Part shown: in pieces, positions 7,758-16,851 of the stretch
How the letters are laid out: each line of letters opens with the position of its first letter
Numbering within the stretch: the first letter of the stretch is position 1
NCBI RefSeq assembly: GCF_029873215.1
Contig: NZ_CP123620.1
Span: 3,472,001 to 3,536,000 of the forward strand
DNA length: 64,000 nucleotides
From: Nocardioides sp. BP30
Lineage (GTDB): Bacteria; Actinomycetota; Actinomycetes; Propionibacteriales; Nocardioidaceae
Direction of reading: 5' to 3'
Translations under genes and position numbers: made by a program
Notes under the pieces: generated by a model
The model's database searches: none
What the model saw: the letters and a program-made list of their open reading frames with translations, nothing else
Told to the model about the DNA's origin: nothing

Positions 7758-8288
7758 TCACGCCTCGCCGCGGACGACCCTGCCCTTCTGCTGCGCTGAC
7801 CTCTTCAGGTCGGCCTGGAAGGCGAGCATCCGCTGCTGGAGGTCCGGATCCGCCGCCGCCAGGATCCGTACGGCGAGCAGGCCGGCGTTGCGTGCGTTCC
7901 CGACCGCCACGGTGGCGACCGGAACGCCGGCCGGCATCTGCACGATCGAGAGCAGCGAGTCCAGCCCGTCGAGGTACTTCAGCGCCACCGGCACCCCGAT
8001 CACCGGCAGCGGGGTCACCGCGGCGAGCATGCCGGGCAGGTGGGCCGCTCCCCCGGCGCCGGCCACGATCACCGACAGCCCGCGCTCGTGGGCCCGCTTG
8101 CCGTAGTCGATCATCTCCTCCGGCATCCGGTGGGCGGAGACGACATCGGCCTCGTAGGCGATGCCGAACTCCTCGAGCGCCTCGGCGGCGGCCCGCATCG
8201 TCGGCCAGTCGGAGTCCGAGCCCATCACGATCCCGACGCGTGCGCCGCTCGCCGGGCTCTGGGGGGTGGAGTCGGTGGATGCGCTCAT
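7758..8288 (-). CDS. purE: 5-(carboxyamino)imidazole ribonucleotide mutase
   Basis: A 176-residue class I PurE that converts N5-CAIR to CAIR in purine synthesis. The signature [14 protein letters not shown] near residue 20, [11 protein letters not shown], and [12 protein letters not shown] are all present; the S-D-S-D and H residues form the active site. A 15-residue Ser/Thr/Pro-rich leader precedes the domain. The start ATG is placed just after the purK stop (four-base gap); earlier codons would lie within purK. It is the second gene of a purK-purE operon, so both steps from AIR to CAIR are made together. Confidence 0.95.
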   Translation of the reverse strand: MSASTDSTPQSPASGARVGIVMGSDSDWPTMRAAAEALEEFGIAYEADVVSAHRMPEEMIDYGKRAHERGLSVIVAGAGGAAHLPGMLAAVTPLPVIGVPVALKYLDGLDSLLSIVQMPAGVPVATVAVGNARNAGLLAVRILAAADPDLQQRMLAFQADLKRSAQQKGRVVRGEA

Positions 8289-8292
8289 CGGG

Positions 8293-9453
8293 TCACTCAC
8301 TCTCGTTGCCCAGGTCGCCACGGAACCACGCGGCGGCGTGCCGCGCGCGCTCGAGGCAGTCGTCGAGGTCCTCGCCGTACGTGTTGACGTGGCCGACCTT
8401 GCGGCCGGGCCGCAGCTCCTTGCCGTAGAGGTGCACGCGCAGGTGCGGGTCGCGGGCGAGGGCGTGCGGGAAGCCGTCGTAGAGCCGGCCGACGTCCTTC
8501 TCGGGGCCGCCGAGGATGTTGACCATCACCGACCAGCGGGAGCGTGGCGCCGGCGAGCCCAGCGGCAGGTCCATCACGGCCCGCAGGTGGTTCTCGAACT
8601 GGCTCGTGACGGCGCCGTCCTGGGTCCAGTGACCGGTGTTGTGCGGCCGCATCGCCAGCTCGTTGACCAGGATCCGGCCGTCGGCGGTCTCGAACAGCTC
8701 GACGGCGAGGATGCCCGTCACCCCGAGCTCGCCGGCGACCTGGAGGGCGAGCTGCTGCGCCTGCCCGGCGAGCTGCTCGGAGAGGTCCGGCGCCGGGGCG
8801 ATCACCTCGTGGCAGATGCCGTCGAGCTGGGTGGTCTGCACCACCGGGTACGCCGCGGCCTGGCCGCTGGGCGAGCGCGCCACGATCGCCGACAGCTCGC
8901 GGCGGAAGTCGACGAGCTCCTCGGCGAGGATCCGCACGCCGCTGGCCGCCGCCACCTCGAACGGCTCGGCCGCGTCCTGCGCGGAGCGGACCACCCAGAC
9001 GCCCTTGCCGTCGTACCCGCCGCGGGTGGTCTTCAGGACGCAGGGGAAGCCGAACTCCTCCACCTCGGCGACCGACCCGACGATGGCGTTGCGCGGGCAG
9101 GGGATGCCGAGCGCGCCGAGCCGCTCGCGCATCAGGCCCTTGTCCTGGGCGTAGACCAGCGCCGCGGGCCCCGGGCGGACGGCGAGCCCCTCGGCCTCCA
9201 GCGTGCGCAGGTGCTCGGTCGGCACGTGCTCGTGGTCGAAGGTGACAGCGGCGCAGCCAGCGGTGACCTGGCGCAGGGTGTCGAGGTCGCGGTAGTCGCC
9301 GACCTGCTGGTCGGGGATGACCTGCGCGGCCGAGACGCCCTCGGCCTCGGCGAGCAGGCGCAGCGGCAGGCCGAGCGCGATCGCCGGCTGGGCCATCATC
9401 CGCGCGAGCTGTCCGCCACCGATGACGGCAAGGGTGGGAGCGAGTTCCGGCAC
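8293..9453 (-). CDS. purK: N5-carboxyaminoimidazole ribonucleotide synthase
   Basis: A 386-residue ATP-grasp enzyme that makes N5-CAIR from AIR, ATP and bicarbonate. The N-terminal [12 protein letters not shown], the ATP-grasp segment [16 protein letters not shown] and the C-terminal catalytic RPHNTGHW are textbook PurK motifs. The GTG start is supported by TAGGCT at 9461-9466 (minus strand), which ends seven bases upstream, so the message is probably leaderless. purE follows after four bases. Confidence 0.96.
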   Translation of the reverse strand: MPELAPTLAVIGGGQLARMMAQPAIALGLPLRLLAEAEGVSAAQVIPDQQVGDYRDLDTLRQVTAGCAAVTFDHEHVPTEHLRTLEAEGLAVRPGPAALVYAQDKGLMRERLGALGIPCPRNAIVGSVAEVEEFGFPCVLKTTRGGYDGKGVWVVRSAQDAAEPFEVAAASGVRILAEELVDFRRELSAIVARSPSGQAAAYPVVQTTQLDGICHEVIAPAPDLSEQLAGQAQQLALQVAGELGVTGILAVELFETADGRILVNELAMRPHNTGHWTQDGAVTSQFENHLRAVMDLPLGSPAPRSRWSVMVNILGGPEKDVGRLYDGFPHALARDPHLRVHLYGKELRPGRKVGHVNTYGEDLDDCLERARHAAAWFRGDLGNESE

Positions 9454-9471
9454 GGCGGTGAGCCTATCGGC

Positions 9472-10761
9472 TCACCGGACCGTCACGGACTTCGATGTCC
9501 TGCTGTAGGACCCGAGCCCCACGGCGTTGATGGCGCGCACCTTGACGCTCACGTGACGCCCGCGTGGCAGGTGCTTGAGGACGACCTTGTGGAGCGCGCC
9601 CGAGACCTGCTTCTTCTTCCCGGTGCTGGTCTTGACGATGTACGCCGAGATCGGACTGCCGTGCGTGCTCGGGCGCTTCCACTTCACCAGCACCTTGCCG
9701 TGCCCCTTCGGCCTCGCCTTCGGCCGGTGGACCGTGCCGGGCTTCGCGCCCGGCACCGCGACGGTGCTGCAGCCGAGCGGCTGCGTGGTGGCACCCGGCG
9801 CGGTGCCCAGGACCGTGCCGCACAGCTCGTAGGTCCCGGCGGCGAGCGGGAGGTCGGCCGCGAAGCCGTGGTTGCCTGCGGTGGTGGCCGGGACGTAGGT
9901 CGTGGGCTGACCGGCCGCGACCACGAAGGTGGAGGTGCCGGCGCTCAGCCGCACGCTGACCGGTGCCGCCGAGGGGTAGTCCTCGGCCCAGCCGTCGACG
10001 TGCAGCACGCCGTAGCCACCGCCGTACGCGTTGACGATGTTGCCGTTCGGGTCGCAGGTCATCCGCTCACATGCCTCGATGCTGGTCTGGTCGACCACCG
10101 GCTCTCCCGAGCTGGCCGAGCGCTGCGGGACGGGGTGGATGACCGAGTCGACCCGATAGAAGCTCGTCGCGGTCTTGCTCGCGGTGTTGAACCCCGCGAA
10201 GGCGGTGCCCGCCGCGACCCGGGCGTGCAGGTAGCCGTGCAGCTTGGTGGTGCCCGACCTGGTCACGTCGGTCGTGGCGGTGGCCGCGGGAAGCACGTCG
10301 TGGTCGACCGGGATCACCTTGCCGGAGCCGGAAGCGAGCACGTGCGACCAACCGTGCACGGTGATGGGTGCTCCGCCGACGATCTCGTACGTCGACCCCT
10401 TCGCGGCGTGAGCGTCGTAGCCACGGACGAAGACGCCGTTCCTGGGCACCTTCGGCGTCGGGAACAGCGTGGCGCAATCGGAGTGGTAGGTGACGTCGTC
10501 GGCCGCCGTCGGGGTGCCCGAGGTGCTGCCGGGCTTCGGCATGTCGTCGAGCGTCATCAGCAGGGGCGCGCCGCCGACCATCACGTAGTAGGGGGCGGTC
10601 GGGGCTACGGTCGTGCCGCTGCAGCTGATGTAGGTGCCGTCGGCGGGCACCGCCGCGCTCGCCGGGCCCGCGCCGATGCTGAACGCGCCCGCGATCAGGG
10701 CGAGCGTCACCGCCAGGACGCTCAGGCGAGCCGATCGACGAGGTCCCCCCAGGTGCTTCAT
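9472..10761 (-). CDS. Secreted GGAP-repeat protein with C-terminal fibronectin type III domain
   Basis: A 429-residue exported protein, paralogous to the one encoded immediately upstream. The signal peptide ends around GPASAAVPAD. The mature half contains degenerate repeats built around Y-x-(V/I)-V-G-G-A-P-(L/I), for example YYVMVGGAPLLM and YEIVGGAPITVHGW, a motif common in actinobacterial surface proteins. Four cysteines include CERMTCDPNGN. The last about 90 residues, from PGTVHRPKARPKGHG, form a fibronectin type III domain ending SYSRTSKSVTVR. TAGGAC seven bases before the ATG suggests its own leaderless promoter inside the 20-base gap after the paralogue. No catalytic residues are evident; cell-surface binding is the likely role. 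Confidence 0.7.
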   Translation of the reverse strand: MKHLGGPRRSARLSVLAVTLALIAGAFSIGAGPASAAVPADGTYISCSGTTVAPTAPYYVMVGGAPLLMTLDDMPKPGSTSGTPTAADDVTYHSDCATLFPTPKVPRNGVFVRGYDAHAAKGSTYEIVGGAPITVHGWSHVLASGSGKVIPVDHDVLPAATATTDVTRSGTTKLHGYLHARVAAGTAFAGFNTASKTATSFYRVDSVIHPVPQRSASSGEPVVDQTSIEACERMTCDPNGNIVNAYGGGYGVLHVDGWAEDYPSAAPVSVRLSAGTSTFVVAAGQPTTYVPATTAGNHGFAADLPLAAGTYELCGTVLGTAPGATTQPLGCSTVAVPGAKPGTVHRPKARPKGHGKVLVKWKRPSTHGSPISAYIVKTSTGKKKQVSGALHKVVLKHLPRGRHVSVKVRAINAVGLGSYSRTSKSVTVR

Positions 10762-10781
10762 GGAGGTGGTCCTACCCACGC

Positions 10782-11993
10782 TCAGCGGATCCGAACCGCC
10801 CTCGAGGCCTTGCTGTACTTCCCCAGGCCGACGCCGTTGATGGCCCGCACCTTGACGGTGACCGAACGGCCCACCGGCAGGTGCTTGAGCACGACCCGGT
10901 GCGCCGTACCGGAGACCTGCTTCTGGCGGTGGCCGACCTTGACGACGTACTCGGTGATCGGGCTGCCGTGAGTGATCGGCACCTTCCACCTCACCAGCGC
11001 GCGACCGTGGCCCGTCGCCTTCAGCTTGGGCCGGTGCACCTTGCCGGGCTTGGCACCCGGTACGACGATGGCCTGGCAGCCGGCCTGCTCGGTCGTCCCA
11101 CCCGGTGCGTAGCCGACGAAGGTGGTGCACAGGTCGTAGTGACCGGCCGGCACCGAGACCACCCGGTCGAAGCCGTAGTTGCCGGCGATGCCGTAGCCGG
11201 CGTTGATCGCGGCGTTGGGCTGGTTGGCGACCAGGTCGACCGCCTGCCCGGCGGCGTCCAGGTGCACGGTGAGAGGTCGGGTCGCGAACCCGTCGAGCGC
11301 GTAGCCGCTGACGTGGATCCTGCCCTCGCCCGCGACCTCGACCGAGATGTCGCCCCAGGGGTCGCAGTTCATCCGCTGGCAAGCGTTGATGGCGCCCTGG
11401 TCGACGACCGGCGAGGTGTGGTTGGCCGGCGCCTTCGGCAGGATGATGGGGTGTCCGGCGTAGTCGGTGTGGTAGTAGGTGCCGCCGCTGCCGCGGAAAT
11501 AGCCGTTGCGCACGACGGAGGAGAACATGCCGTAGACCGGCGTGCCCCCGACGGTGGTCTGGTCAGTGGTCCCCGGGAGCGATGCGTTGTCGAAGGGCTC
11601 GACGGTGTGACCGGCCGACGCACCGGCAGCAGCCGGTAGCGGTGCACCGCCGACGACGGCGTAGACAGGACCGACGGCCGCGCCACCGGACCAGCCCTGG
11701 GCGTAGACGCCCTCGGCGGTCGGGTGCCACGGGTTGACGCCGGGGCCCTCGCCCGCCGTCGAACACTCGATCGCGGTGGCTGCGCCCGGATTGGCCGGCA
11801 TGTTGGCATAGGACCACACGTAGATCGGCGCGCCGGCGACCATGATGTAGTTCAGCGAGGACCCGTTGCAGACGACGTACGTCCCGTCCGGAGCGCTACC
11901 CCGGGCGGCCTGCGCCCCCGGAGCGAGGACGAGCGTGCCGAGGGCCGCGAGCGCGACCGCCAGCCCGAACCGACGCTTGATCAAACCATTCAC
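10782..11993 (-). CDS. Secreted GGAP-repeat protein with C-terminal fibronectin type III domain (paralogue)
   Basis: A 403-residue exported protein with a signal peptide ending LAPGAQAARG. The repeats YIMVAGAPIYVWSY, YAVVGGAPLPA and VGGTPVYGMF carry the same G-G-A-P core as the downstream gene. INACQRMNCDPWGDI aligns with IEACERMTCDPNGNI there, so the pair arose by tandem duplication. The C-terminal fibronectin type III domains are also alike (HGSPITEYVVKVG versus HGSPISAYIVKTS). The gene lies 51 bases downstream of a stand-alone winged-helix gene on the same strand, and the gap holds a perfect 7-bp inverted repeat. Confidence 0.7.
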   Translation of the reverse strand: MNGLIKRRFGLAVALAALGTLVLAPGAQAARGSAPDGTYVVCNGSSLNYIMVAGAPIYVWSYANMPANPGAATAIECSTAGEGPGVNPWHPTAEGVYAQGWSGGAAVGPVYAVVGGAPLPAAAGASAGHTVEPFDNASLPGTTDQTTVGGTPVYGMFSSVVRNGYFRGSGGTYYHTDYAGHPIILPKAPANHTSPVVDQGAINACQRMNCDPWGDISVEVAGEGRIHVSGYALDGFATRPLTVHLDAAGQAVDLVANQPNAAINAGYGIAGNYGFDRVVSVPAGHYDLCTTFVGYAPGGTTEQAGCQAIVVPGAKPGKVHRPKLKATGHGRALVRWKVPITHGSPITEYVVKVGHRQKQVSGTAHRVVLKHLPVGRSVTVKVRAINGVGLGKYSKASRAVRIR

Positions 11994-12003
11994 CCCAACC
12001 GTT

Positions 12004-12021
12004 GTCGTGACGACTCACGAC
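12004..12021. promoter_or_regulatory. Inverted repeat GTCGTGA-cgac-TCACGAC
   Basis: Perfect 7-bp arms around four bases, ten bases upstream of the start of the GGAP-repeat gene and just after the winged-helix gene. It could be an operator for that regulator or a weak stem-loop between the two genes; it lacks the length and GC content of the terminators elsewhere in this window. Confidence 0.4.
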
Positions 12022-12044
12022 TTACCCGGCTGCGGCGGGTTCAA

Positions 12045-12344
12045 TCACCTGGTCTCGAAACGCAGCCCCTTGCCGCGGATGGTGGAGATGAGGTGGGGGC
12101 GTCGGCTGTCGTCCCCCAGCTTGCGACGCACCCAGCCGAGGTGGACGTCGATGGTCTTCGACGAGGTCCAGAAGCTGGCATGCCACACGTCCCGCATGAG
12201 CTCCTCGCGGGTGACGATGTCGCCGGCCCGTGCGATCAGAGCGTGCACGAGGTCGAACTCCTTGCGGGAGAAGGTGATCTCCTCCTCGCCCCGCCAGGCG
12301 CGGCGGCCGTCGGGATCTAGACGAACGTCCTGAACTTCGATCAC
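12045..12344 (-). CDS. Stand-alone OmpR/PhoB-type winged-helix DNA-binding protein
   Basis: A 99-residue protein that is only the C-terminal effector domain of an OmpR/PhoB response regulator. ITFSRKEFDLVHALIARAG, EELMRDVWHA and IDVHLGWVRRKLGDD are the helices and recognition segment, and it ends in the wing LISTIRGKGLRFETR. No receiver domain precedes it: upstream there is a promoter (TTGGTT, 17 bases, TATGGT at 12351-12356) ending six bases before the GTG. It therefore cannot be controlled by aspartate phosphorylation on the same chain. It probably regulates the secreted-protein genes downstream; this is inference from position. Confidence 0.8.
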   Translation of the reverse strand: MIEVQDVRLDPDGRRAWRGEEEITFSRKEFDLVHALIARAGDIVTREELMRDVWHASFWTSSKTIDVHLGWVRRKLGDDSRRPHLISTIRGKGLRFETR

Positions 12345-12350
12345 AGGGAG

Positions 12351-12379
12351 ACCATAGGAAACGTAAAGCCCTTAACCAA
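12351..12379 (-). promoter_or_regulatory. Promoter of the winged-helix gene
   Basis: On the minus strand TTGGTT, a 17-base AT-richer spacer and TATGGT precede the GTG start by six bases. This gives a leaderless message and confirms that no receiver domain is encoded upstream. Confidence 0.55.
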
Positions 12380-12429
12380 GCGATTGACCGGTCACGGCCA
12401 CTGGCACCTTCCTGCCAACGCTCGCGCGG

Positions 12430-13503
12430 TCAGTTGCGCCGTACGGCCACTGGCTCCACGATCCCGAAACCGCGCACCGGTCGCGCCGGCAGACGGCGGG
12501 TCTCGAACTGGTCGACGGGGAGCAGCGCCGCGGTCGTCTCGTCGATGATGATCCGGTTCTTGCGGGCCACGGCGGTCAGCCGGGCGGCCATGTTCACCGG
12601 CGGCCCGTAGACGTCGCCGAGCCGGGTGACCACCGAGCCGGTGGCCAGGCCGACGCGCACGTCCGGCATCCGGGGGTCGCGGCCGATGACGTTGATGATC
12701 CCTTCGGCGGTGTCGTAGGCCCGGATCGGATCGTCGTTGACGAAGAGCACGGAGTCGCCCAGGGACTTGATCACCCGGCCGTGCTGGACCGCCACGACGT
12801 CGGCACAGCGCGACTCGAACAGCTCGACCAGGTCGCCGATCTTCTGCTCGGTCAGGGTGTTGGACAGCGCGGTGAACTGCACGATGTCGGCGAAGCCGAC
12901 CGAGAGCTGGGTGGTGCCGAGCTCGCCCGAGGTGGCGGCCTCGAGCCGGGCGACGGCGGCGCCGAGGTGACGTCGCCAGACGTAGAGCATCAGCTGCTCG
13001 AACGCGTCGTTGAAGCCGACCATCACCTCGGTGGCGGCCGCCAGCGCCGCGGCGCCACCGCCAGCACCGTCCGCGCCGCCGGCAGCACCGTCCGCACCGG
13101 TCGAGCCGGCCGCGCCGGTCGACGAGGGATTAGCAGGCTCGGCAGCATCGGCAGCGTCGGCACCGCCGGGATCGGCGCCGCCGTCGGTGTCACCGCGGGT
13201 GCGCCGCGCCTCGGCCTGGTGCACCAGGGCGGCGATCTCCCAGTCCGAGAGTCGCGCCATCGTCTGGCCCAGCCCTCGGGTCAGGTTGACGGCGAGATCG
13301 AAGTCGACCAGTCCCCCGGCGGCGACGTCCTCGGTGAGCATCCGCAGCGCTGCGACGTCCCGGTCGCCGAAGACCGCCTCGTCGCCCACCTCGGGGAAGC
13401 CGAGCGCGCGCCACAGCCGCTTGGCCTGGTCGAGGGACACTCCGGCACGCTCGGCGACCTCCTCGGAGGTGTAGGCGCCCGCCTGCGGATCGAACAGCGA
13501 CAC
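12430..13503 (-). CDS. Class III adenylate cyclase with N-terminal regulatory domain
   Basis: A 357-residue cytosolic protein. Residues 10-100 resemble the helical pH-sensing regulatory domain of mycobacterial Rv1264-type cyclases (YTSEEVAERAGVSLDQAKRL). Residues 104-155 are a low-complexity Ala/Gly/Asp linker, and the catalytic domain follows from about 195. All class III catalytic positions can be read: metal aspartates D206 and D250, lysine K246 and aspartate D297 (GDVYGPPVN) for adenine selection, and N304/R308 in NMAARL. It should make cAMP. The GTG is one base after the PH-domain gene stop, so the two are co-translated, perhaps with birA further upstream. Confidence 0.87.
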   Translation of the reverse strand: MSLFDPQAGAYTSEEVAERAGVSLDQAKRLWRALGFPEVGDEAVFGDRDVAALRMLTEDVAAGGLVDFDLAVNLTRGLGQTMARLSDWEIAALVHQAEARRTRGDTDGGADPGGADAADAAEPANPSSTGAAGSTGADGAAGGADGAGGGAAALAAATEVMVGFNDAFEQLMLYVWRRHLGAAVARLEAATSGELGTTQLSVGFADIVQFTALSNTLTEQKIGDLVELFESRCADVVAVQHGRVIKSLGDSVLFVNDDPIRAYDTAEGIINVIGRDPRMPDVRVGLATGSVVTRLGDVYGPPVNMAARLTAVARKNRIIIDETTAALLPVDQFETRRLPARPVRGFGIVEPVAVRRN

Positions 13504-13504
13504 G

Positions 13505-14008
13505 TCAGTCGACGCTCCCGCCGGCGGTGGCGGCGTCGGGGCGATGCAGCAGGTCGTTGAGCCGGCGCTGGACGGTCTCGACGTGCGGGATGTCGGAGAG
13601 CGTCACCTCGCCGTCGGTGCTGGCGTCGCTGATCATCAACGTGCCGCAGCCGAGCATCCGGTCGATCAGATCCATCTCGTACTCGACGTCGCTGATCCGG
13701 CTCAGCGGGATGTCGTGGCCGCGGCGGGTGAGCACGCCGCGGCGGGTGATCAGGCGCCTGTTGGTGATCGTGTACGTCGTCGCCAGCCACTGGAGCAGCG
13801 GCCGGACGCAGAACCAGACGATGCCGAGCAGCACCAGCACCCACACCACGAGCTGCAGCGGGTGCGCCTCGGTGAACACCTGGTCGACGACACCGATCGC
13901 CAGCAGCACGACCAGCGCGAGCACCGGTCCGATGAGCGCCTTGGGATGCGTGCGCGTGCTGATGACGACGTGCTCACCGTCGTTCAGCAGCTTGGAGGAG
14001 ATGGCCAC
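13505..14008 (-). CDS. PH-domain (bPH2) membrane protein
   Basis: A 167-residue protein with two membrane helices (residues about 25-43 and 50-66) followed by a bacterial PH domain, where YTITNRRLITRRGVLTRRG and IPLSRISDVEYE are the usual core. The C-terminus is cytosolic. Such proteins are widespread and of unclear role. GATGAT (14015-14020, minus strand) ends six bases before the GTG, a likely leaderless start. It sits between birA and the cyclase gene, directly coupled to the latter, which raises the possibility that it anchors or signals to the cyclase. Confidence 0.78.
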   Translation of the reverse strand: MAISSKLLNDGEHVVISTRTHPKALIGPVLALVVLLAIGVVDQVFTEAHPLQLVVWVLVLLGIVWFCVRPLLQWLATTYTITNRRLITRRGVLTRRGHDIPLSRISDVEYEMDLIDRMLGCGTLMISDASTDGEVTLSDIPHVETVQRRLNDLLHRPDAATAGGSVD

Positions 14009-14029
14009 GGGGCGATCATCCCATCCGGG

Positions 14030-14827
14030 TCACCGCTCCGGGCGGAGGTGGACGATGTCGCCCGCGCCCACGGCCGTGGGCTGACCGCCCCGGTCCCCGT
14101 CCACATCGAGCAGGAGGCGGCCGAACTCGTCGATCCCCGTCGCCGTCCCGGTCAGCTCGCGGTCGCCGGGCAGCTCGGCGCGGACCCGCTGGCCGAGGGT
14201 GGCACTACGCGCGACGTACTCGGCGGCGAGCCGCTGCGGATCCTCCACCAGCAGCGCGTACGCCGCCGACAGCTCGCCGAGCAGCCGTGTCAGCACCTCG
14301 GTCCGGTCCACCGGCGCCCCGCCACGCTCGATGCTCAGCGACGTGGCTGTCGGCACGGGCAGCTCGTCGACTGTCAGCGAGGTGTTGAGCCCGATCCCGA
14401 CGATCGCGGCGGGCCCCTTCTCGGTGTCGATCCGCTCGACGAGGATCCCGCACACCTTCTTGTGCTGTGGCCCCATCAGCAGGTCGTTGGGCCACTTCAC
14501 CCGGCCCTCGACGACACGCGCGACGGCGACACCCGTCATCAGCGGCAGCCACGGCCAGCGAGCGGCCGGCAGCTCGGGGCGGAGCAGCACCGACACCGCC
14601 AGCGCGGAGCGCGGCGGCATCTCCCAGACCCGGTCGAGGCGACCGCGCCCGGCGTACTGGTGCTCGGTGGTGACCACGAGTCCCTCGGCCTCGCCGGTGC
14701 GTGCTCGATCCGCACAGACGGCGTTCGTCGAGGGGGTCTCGGGAAGGACCTCGATCCGCCAGGTGGGCGCCAGGGTCGCCAGACGCGCCTGGTCGAGTGA
14801 GGCTCGTCTCATTCCATCCGTGGTCAT
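14030..14827 (-). CDS. birA: Biotin--[acetyl-CoA-carboxylase] ligase
   Basis: A 265-residue biotin protein ligase that activates biotin as biotinyl-AMP and attaches it to the biotin carboxyl carrier of acyl-CoA carboxylases. The motif [13 protein letters not shown] (G-R-G-R loop), VKWPNDLL and GIGLNTS are diagnostic. There is no N-terminal DNA-binding domain, so it is an enzyme only. The gene is divergent from accD-accE, whose complex needs the biotinylated partner subunit; that alpha subunit gene is not in the window. The start could also be the GTG six bases upstream. Confidence 0.93.
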   Translation of the reverse strand: MTTDGMRRASLDQARLATLAPTWRIEVLPETPSTNAVCADRARTGEAEGLVVTTEHQYAGRGRLDRVWEMPPRSALAVSVLLRPELPAARWPWLPLMTGVAVARVVEGRVKWPNDLLMGPQHKKVCGILVERIDTEKGPAAIVGIGLNTSLTVDELPVPTATSLSIERGGAPVDRTEVLTRLLGELSAAYALLVEDPQRLAAEYVARSATLGQRVRAELPGDRELTGTATGIDEFGRLLLDVDGDRGGQPTAVGAGDIVHLRPER

Positions 14828-14879
14828 GGGCACTAGATTGGCGCACGCACTTGTCCTCTACACACGCAGGGAGCAGCAC

Positions 14880-16493
14880 GTGAGCGCGCAGCCCGCCGAC
14901 GCCAACCCGGTCGAGCCGGACCTCCACACCACCGCCGGGAAGCTCGCCGACCTCGAGCACCGTCTCGACGAGGCCGTGCACGCCGGTTCGGCCAAGGCTG
15001 TGGAGAAGCAGCACGCCCGCGGCCGCAAGACAGCACGCGAGCGCATCGAGCTGCTCTTCGACGAGGGCTCCTTCGTCGAGATCGACGAGCTGGCGCGCCA
15101 CCGCTCCACCGCCTTCGGCCTGGAGAAGAACCGCCCCTACGGCGACGGCGTGGTGACCGGCTACGGCACCGTCAACGGCCGTCAGGTCTGCGTCTTCTCC
15201 CAGGACTTCACCGTCTTCGGCGGCGCGCTGGGCGAGGTGTACGGCGAGAAGATCTGCAAGGTGATGGACCTCGCCATCAAGACCGGATCCCCGATCGTCG
15301 GCATCAACGAGGGCGCCGGCGCCCGCATCCAGGAGGGCGTGGTCTCCCTCGGGCTCTACGGCGAGATCTTCAAGCGCAACGTGCATGCCTCGGGCGTGAT
15401 CCCGCAGATCAGCCTCATCATGGGCAACTGCGCCGGCGGCCACGTCTACTCCCCGGCGGTGACCGACTTCACCGTGATGGTCGACCAGACCTCGGCGATG
15501 TTCATCACCGGCCCCGACGTGATCAAGACCGTCACCGGCGAGTCCATCTCGATGGAGGACCTCGGCGGCGCCCGCGCGCACAACACCCGGTCCGGCGCCG
15601 CGCACTACATGGCCTCCGACGAGGAGGACGCGATCGAGTACGTCAAGGCGCTGCTCGACCACCTCCCGCAGAACAACCTCGACGAGCTCCCGGTCTACGA
15701 CACCGTCGCCGACCTCGAGCCCTCCGAGGAGGACCTGGCGCTCGACACGTTCATCCCGGACAGCCCGAACCAGCCCTACGACATCCACACCGTGATCGAG
15801 ACGGTGCTCGACGACGGCGAGTTCGTCGAGGTGCACCCCCTGTTCGCCCCCAACATCGTGGTCGGCTTCGGCCGGGTGGAGGGCTCGCCCGTCGGCGTGG
15901 TGGCCAACCAGCCGATGCAGTTCGCCGGCTGCCTGGACATCGACGCCTCGGAGAAGGCCGCTCGCTTCGTGCGCACCTGCGACGCCTTCAACATCCCGGT
16001 GCTGACGTTCGTCGACACTCCCGGCTTCCTGCCCGGGTCGGACCAGGAGCACGCCGGCATCATCCGCCGTGGCGCCAAGCTGATCTTCGCCTACGCCGAG
16101 GCCACCGTCCCGCTCGTCACGGTGATCACCCGCAAGGCCTTCGGCGGCGCCTACGACGTGATGGGCTCCAAGCACCTCGGCGCGGACATCAACCTGTCCT
16201 GGCCCACCGGCCAGATCGCGGTGATGGGGTCGCAGGGCGCGGCCAACATCATCCACCGCCGCGAGCTCAAGGCGGTCGAGGAGGCGGGCGGCGACGTGGA
16301 GGCGCGCCGTGCCGAGCTGATCGACGAGTACGAGACCGAGCTCTCCAACCCCTACATCGCCGCCGAACGCGGGTACGTCGACGGCGTGATCGCGCCGCAC
16401 GAGACCCGCGCCGAGGTGGTCAAGGCGCTGCGGCTGCTCAAGACCAAGCGCGCCAGCCTGCCGGCCAAGAAGCACGGGAACATCCCGCTGTGA
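14880..16493 (+). CDS. Acyl-CoA carboxylase beta subunit (carboxyltransferase)
   Basis: A 537-residue carboxyltransferase subunit of the AccD5/PccB type, which moves CO2 from carboxybiotin to acetyl-, propionyl- or longer acyl-Co[19 protein letters not shown] at the start, the CoA-binding oxyanion segments [13 protein letters not shown] and [12 protein letters not shown], and the C-terminal [13 protein letters not shown] are all in place. The GTG follows AGGGAG by six bases; the frame is open far upstream but only through the antisense of birA. The gene for the epsilon subunit overlaps its stop (GTGA). The substrate range is determined by residues I cannot assign with confidence. Confidence 0.93.
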   Translation: MSAQPADANPVEPDLHTTAGKLADLEHRLDEAVHAGSAKAVEKQHARGRKTARERIELLFDEGSFVEIDELARHRSTAFGLEKNRPYGDGVVTGYGTVNGRQVCVFSQDFTVFGGALGEVYGEKICKVMDLAIKTGSPIVGINEGAGARIQEGVVSLGLYGEIFKRNVHASGVIPQISLIMGNCAGGHVYSPAVTDFTVMVDQTSAMFITGPDVIKTVTGESISMEDLGGARAHNTRSGAAHYMASDEEDAIEYVKALLDHLPQNNLDELPVYDTVADLEPSEEDLALDTFIPDSPNQPYDIHTVIETVLDDGEFVEVHPLFAPNIVVGFGRVEGSPVGVVANQPMQFAGCLDIDASEKAARFVRTCDAFNIPVLTFVDTPGFLPGSDQEHAGIIRRGAKLIFAYAEATVPLVTVITRKAFGGAYDVMGSKHLGADINLSWPTGQIAVMGSQGAANIIHRRELKAVEEAGGDVEARRAELIDEYETELSNPYIAAERGYVDGVIAPHETRAEVVKALRLLKTKRASLPAKKHGNIPL

Positions 16494-16741
16494 CGGCGCC
16501 CCAGGACTCCGCGGTGTCCGAGTCGGTCGCAGCGACGCCGGCCCTCCGGGTGATCGACGCCCACGCCACCCCCGAGGAGATCGCGGCGATCGTCACCGTG
16601 CTCTCCTCGCTCGGTGGCGGCGTGGAGCCGGCACGCAGGCCTCAGCGCTCGCAGTGGGCCCACCCGGGTCGGCAGATGCAGCCCGCCCCCGCGGTGGCCC
16701 CTGGCCGCGGTGGCTGGCGGGCGAGCGCACTGCCCCGCTGA
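16490..16741 (+). CDS. Acyl-CoA carboxylase epsilon subunit
   Basis: An 83-residue protein with the short epsilon-subunit motif [21 protein letters not shown], followed by a basic, flexible tail. Actinobacterial epsilon subunits stabilise the alpha-beta carboxylase complex and are usually encoded directly after the beta gene, as here with a GTGA overlap. The rest of the chain is poorly conserved in this family, so the tail gives no further information. Confidence 0.8.
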   Translation: MTAPQDSAVSESVAATPALRVIDAHATPEEIAAIVTVLSSLGGGVEPARRPQRSQWAHPGRQMQPAPAVAPGRGGWRASALPR

Positions 16742-16747
16742 CCCGGG

Positions 16748-16825
16748 CCTCCGTCCCGGTCGAGTCGGGCCTCCGTCCCGGTCGAGTCGGGCCTCCGTCC
16801 GGGTCGAGTCGGGCCTCCGTCCGGG
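16748..16825 (+). repeat. 22-bp tandem array, left copy
   Basis: Three and a half units of a 22-base repeat (CCTCCGTCCSG then GTCGAGTCGGG), broken only by a C/G change in the second half of the array. It lies between the accE stop and the promoter of the DUF885 gene. The same unit, with one base difference, occurs in inverted orientation just past the other end of that gene. Confidence 0.85.
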
Positions 16826-16851
16826 TGGAGCGGTGCCCTAACCTCGACGGC

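Noticed and set aside
8161..10971. 936-codon plus-strand open frame
   Set aside because: It is the antisense of purE, purK and the first GGAP-repeat gene. Its translation is Arg/Gly/Asp-rich without any domain, and the minus-strand genes have full motifs.
14205..16475. 756-codon minus-strand open frame opposite accD
   Set aside because: It is an antisense shadow of a strongly conserved carboxyltransferase gene.
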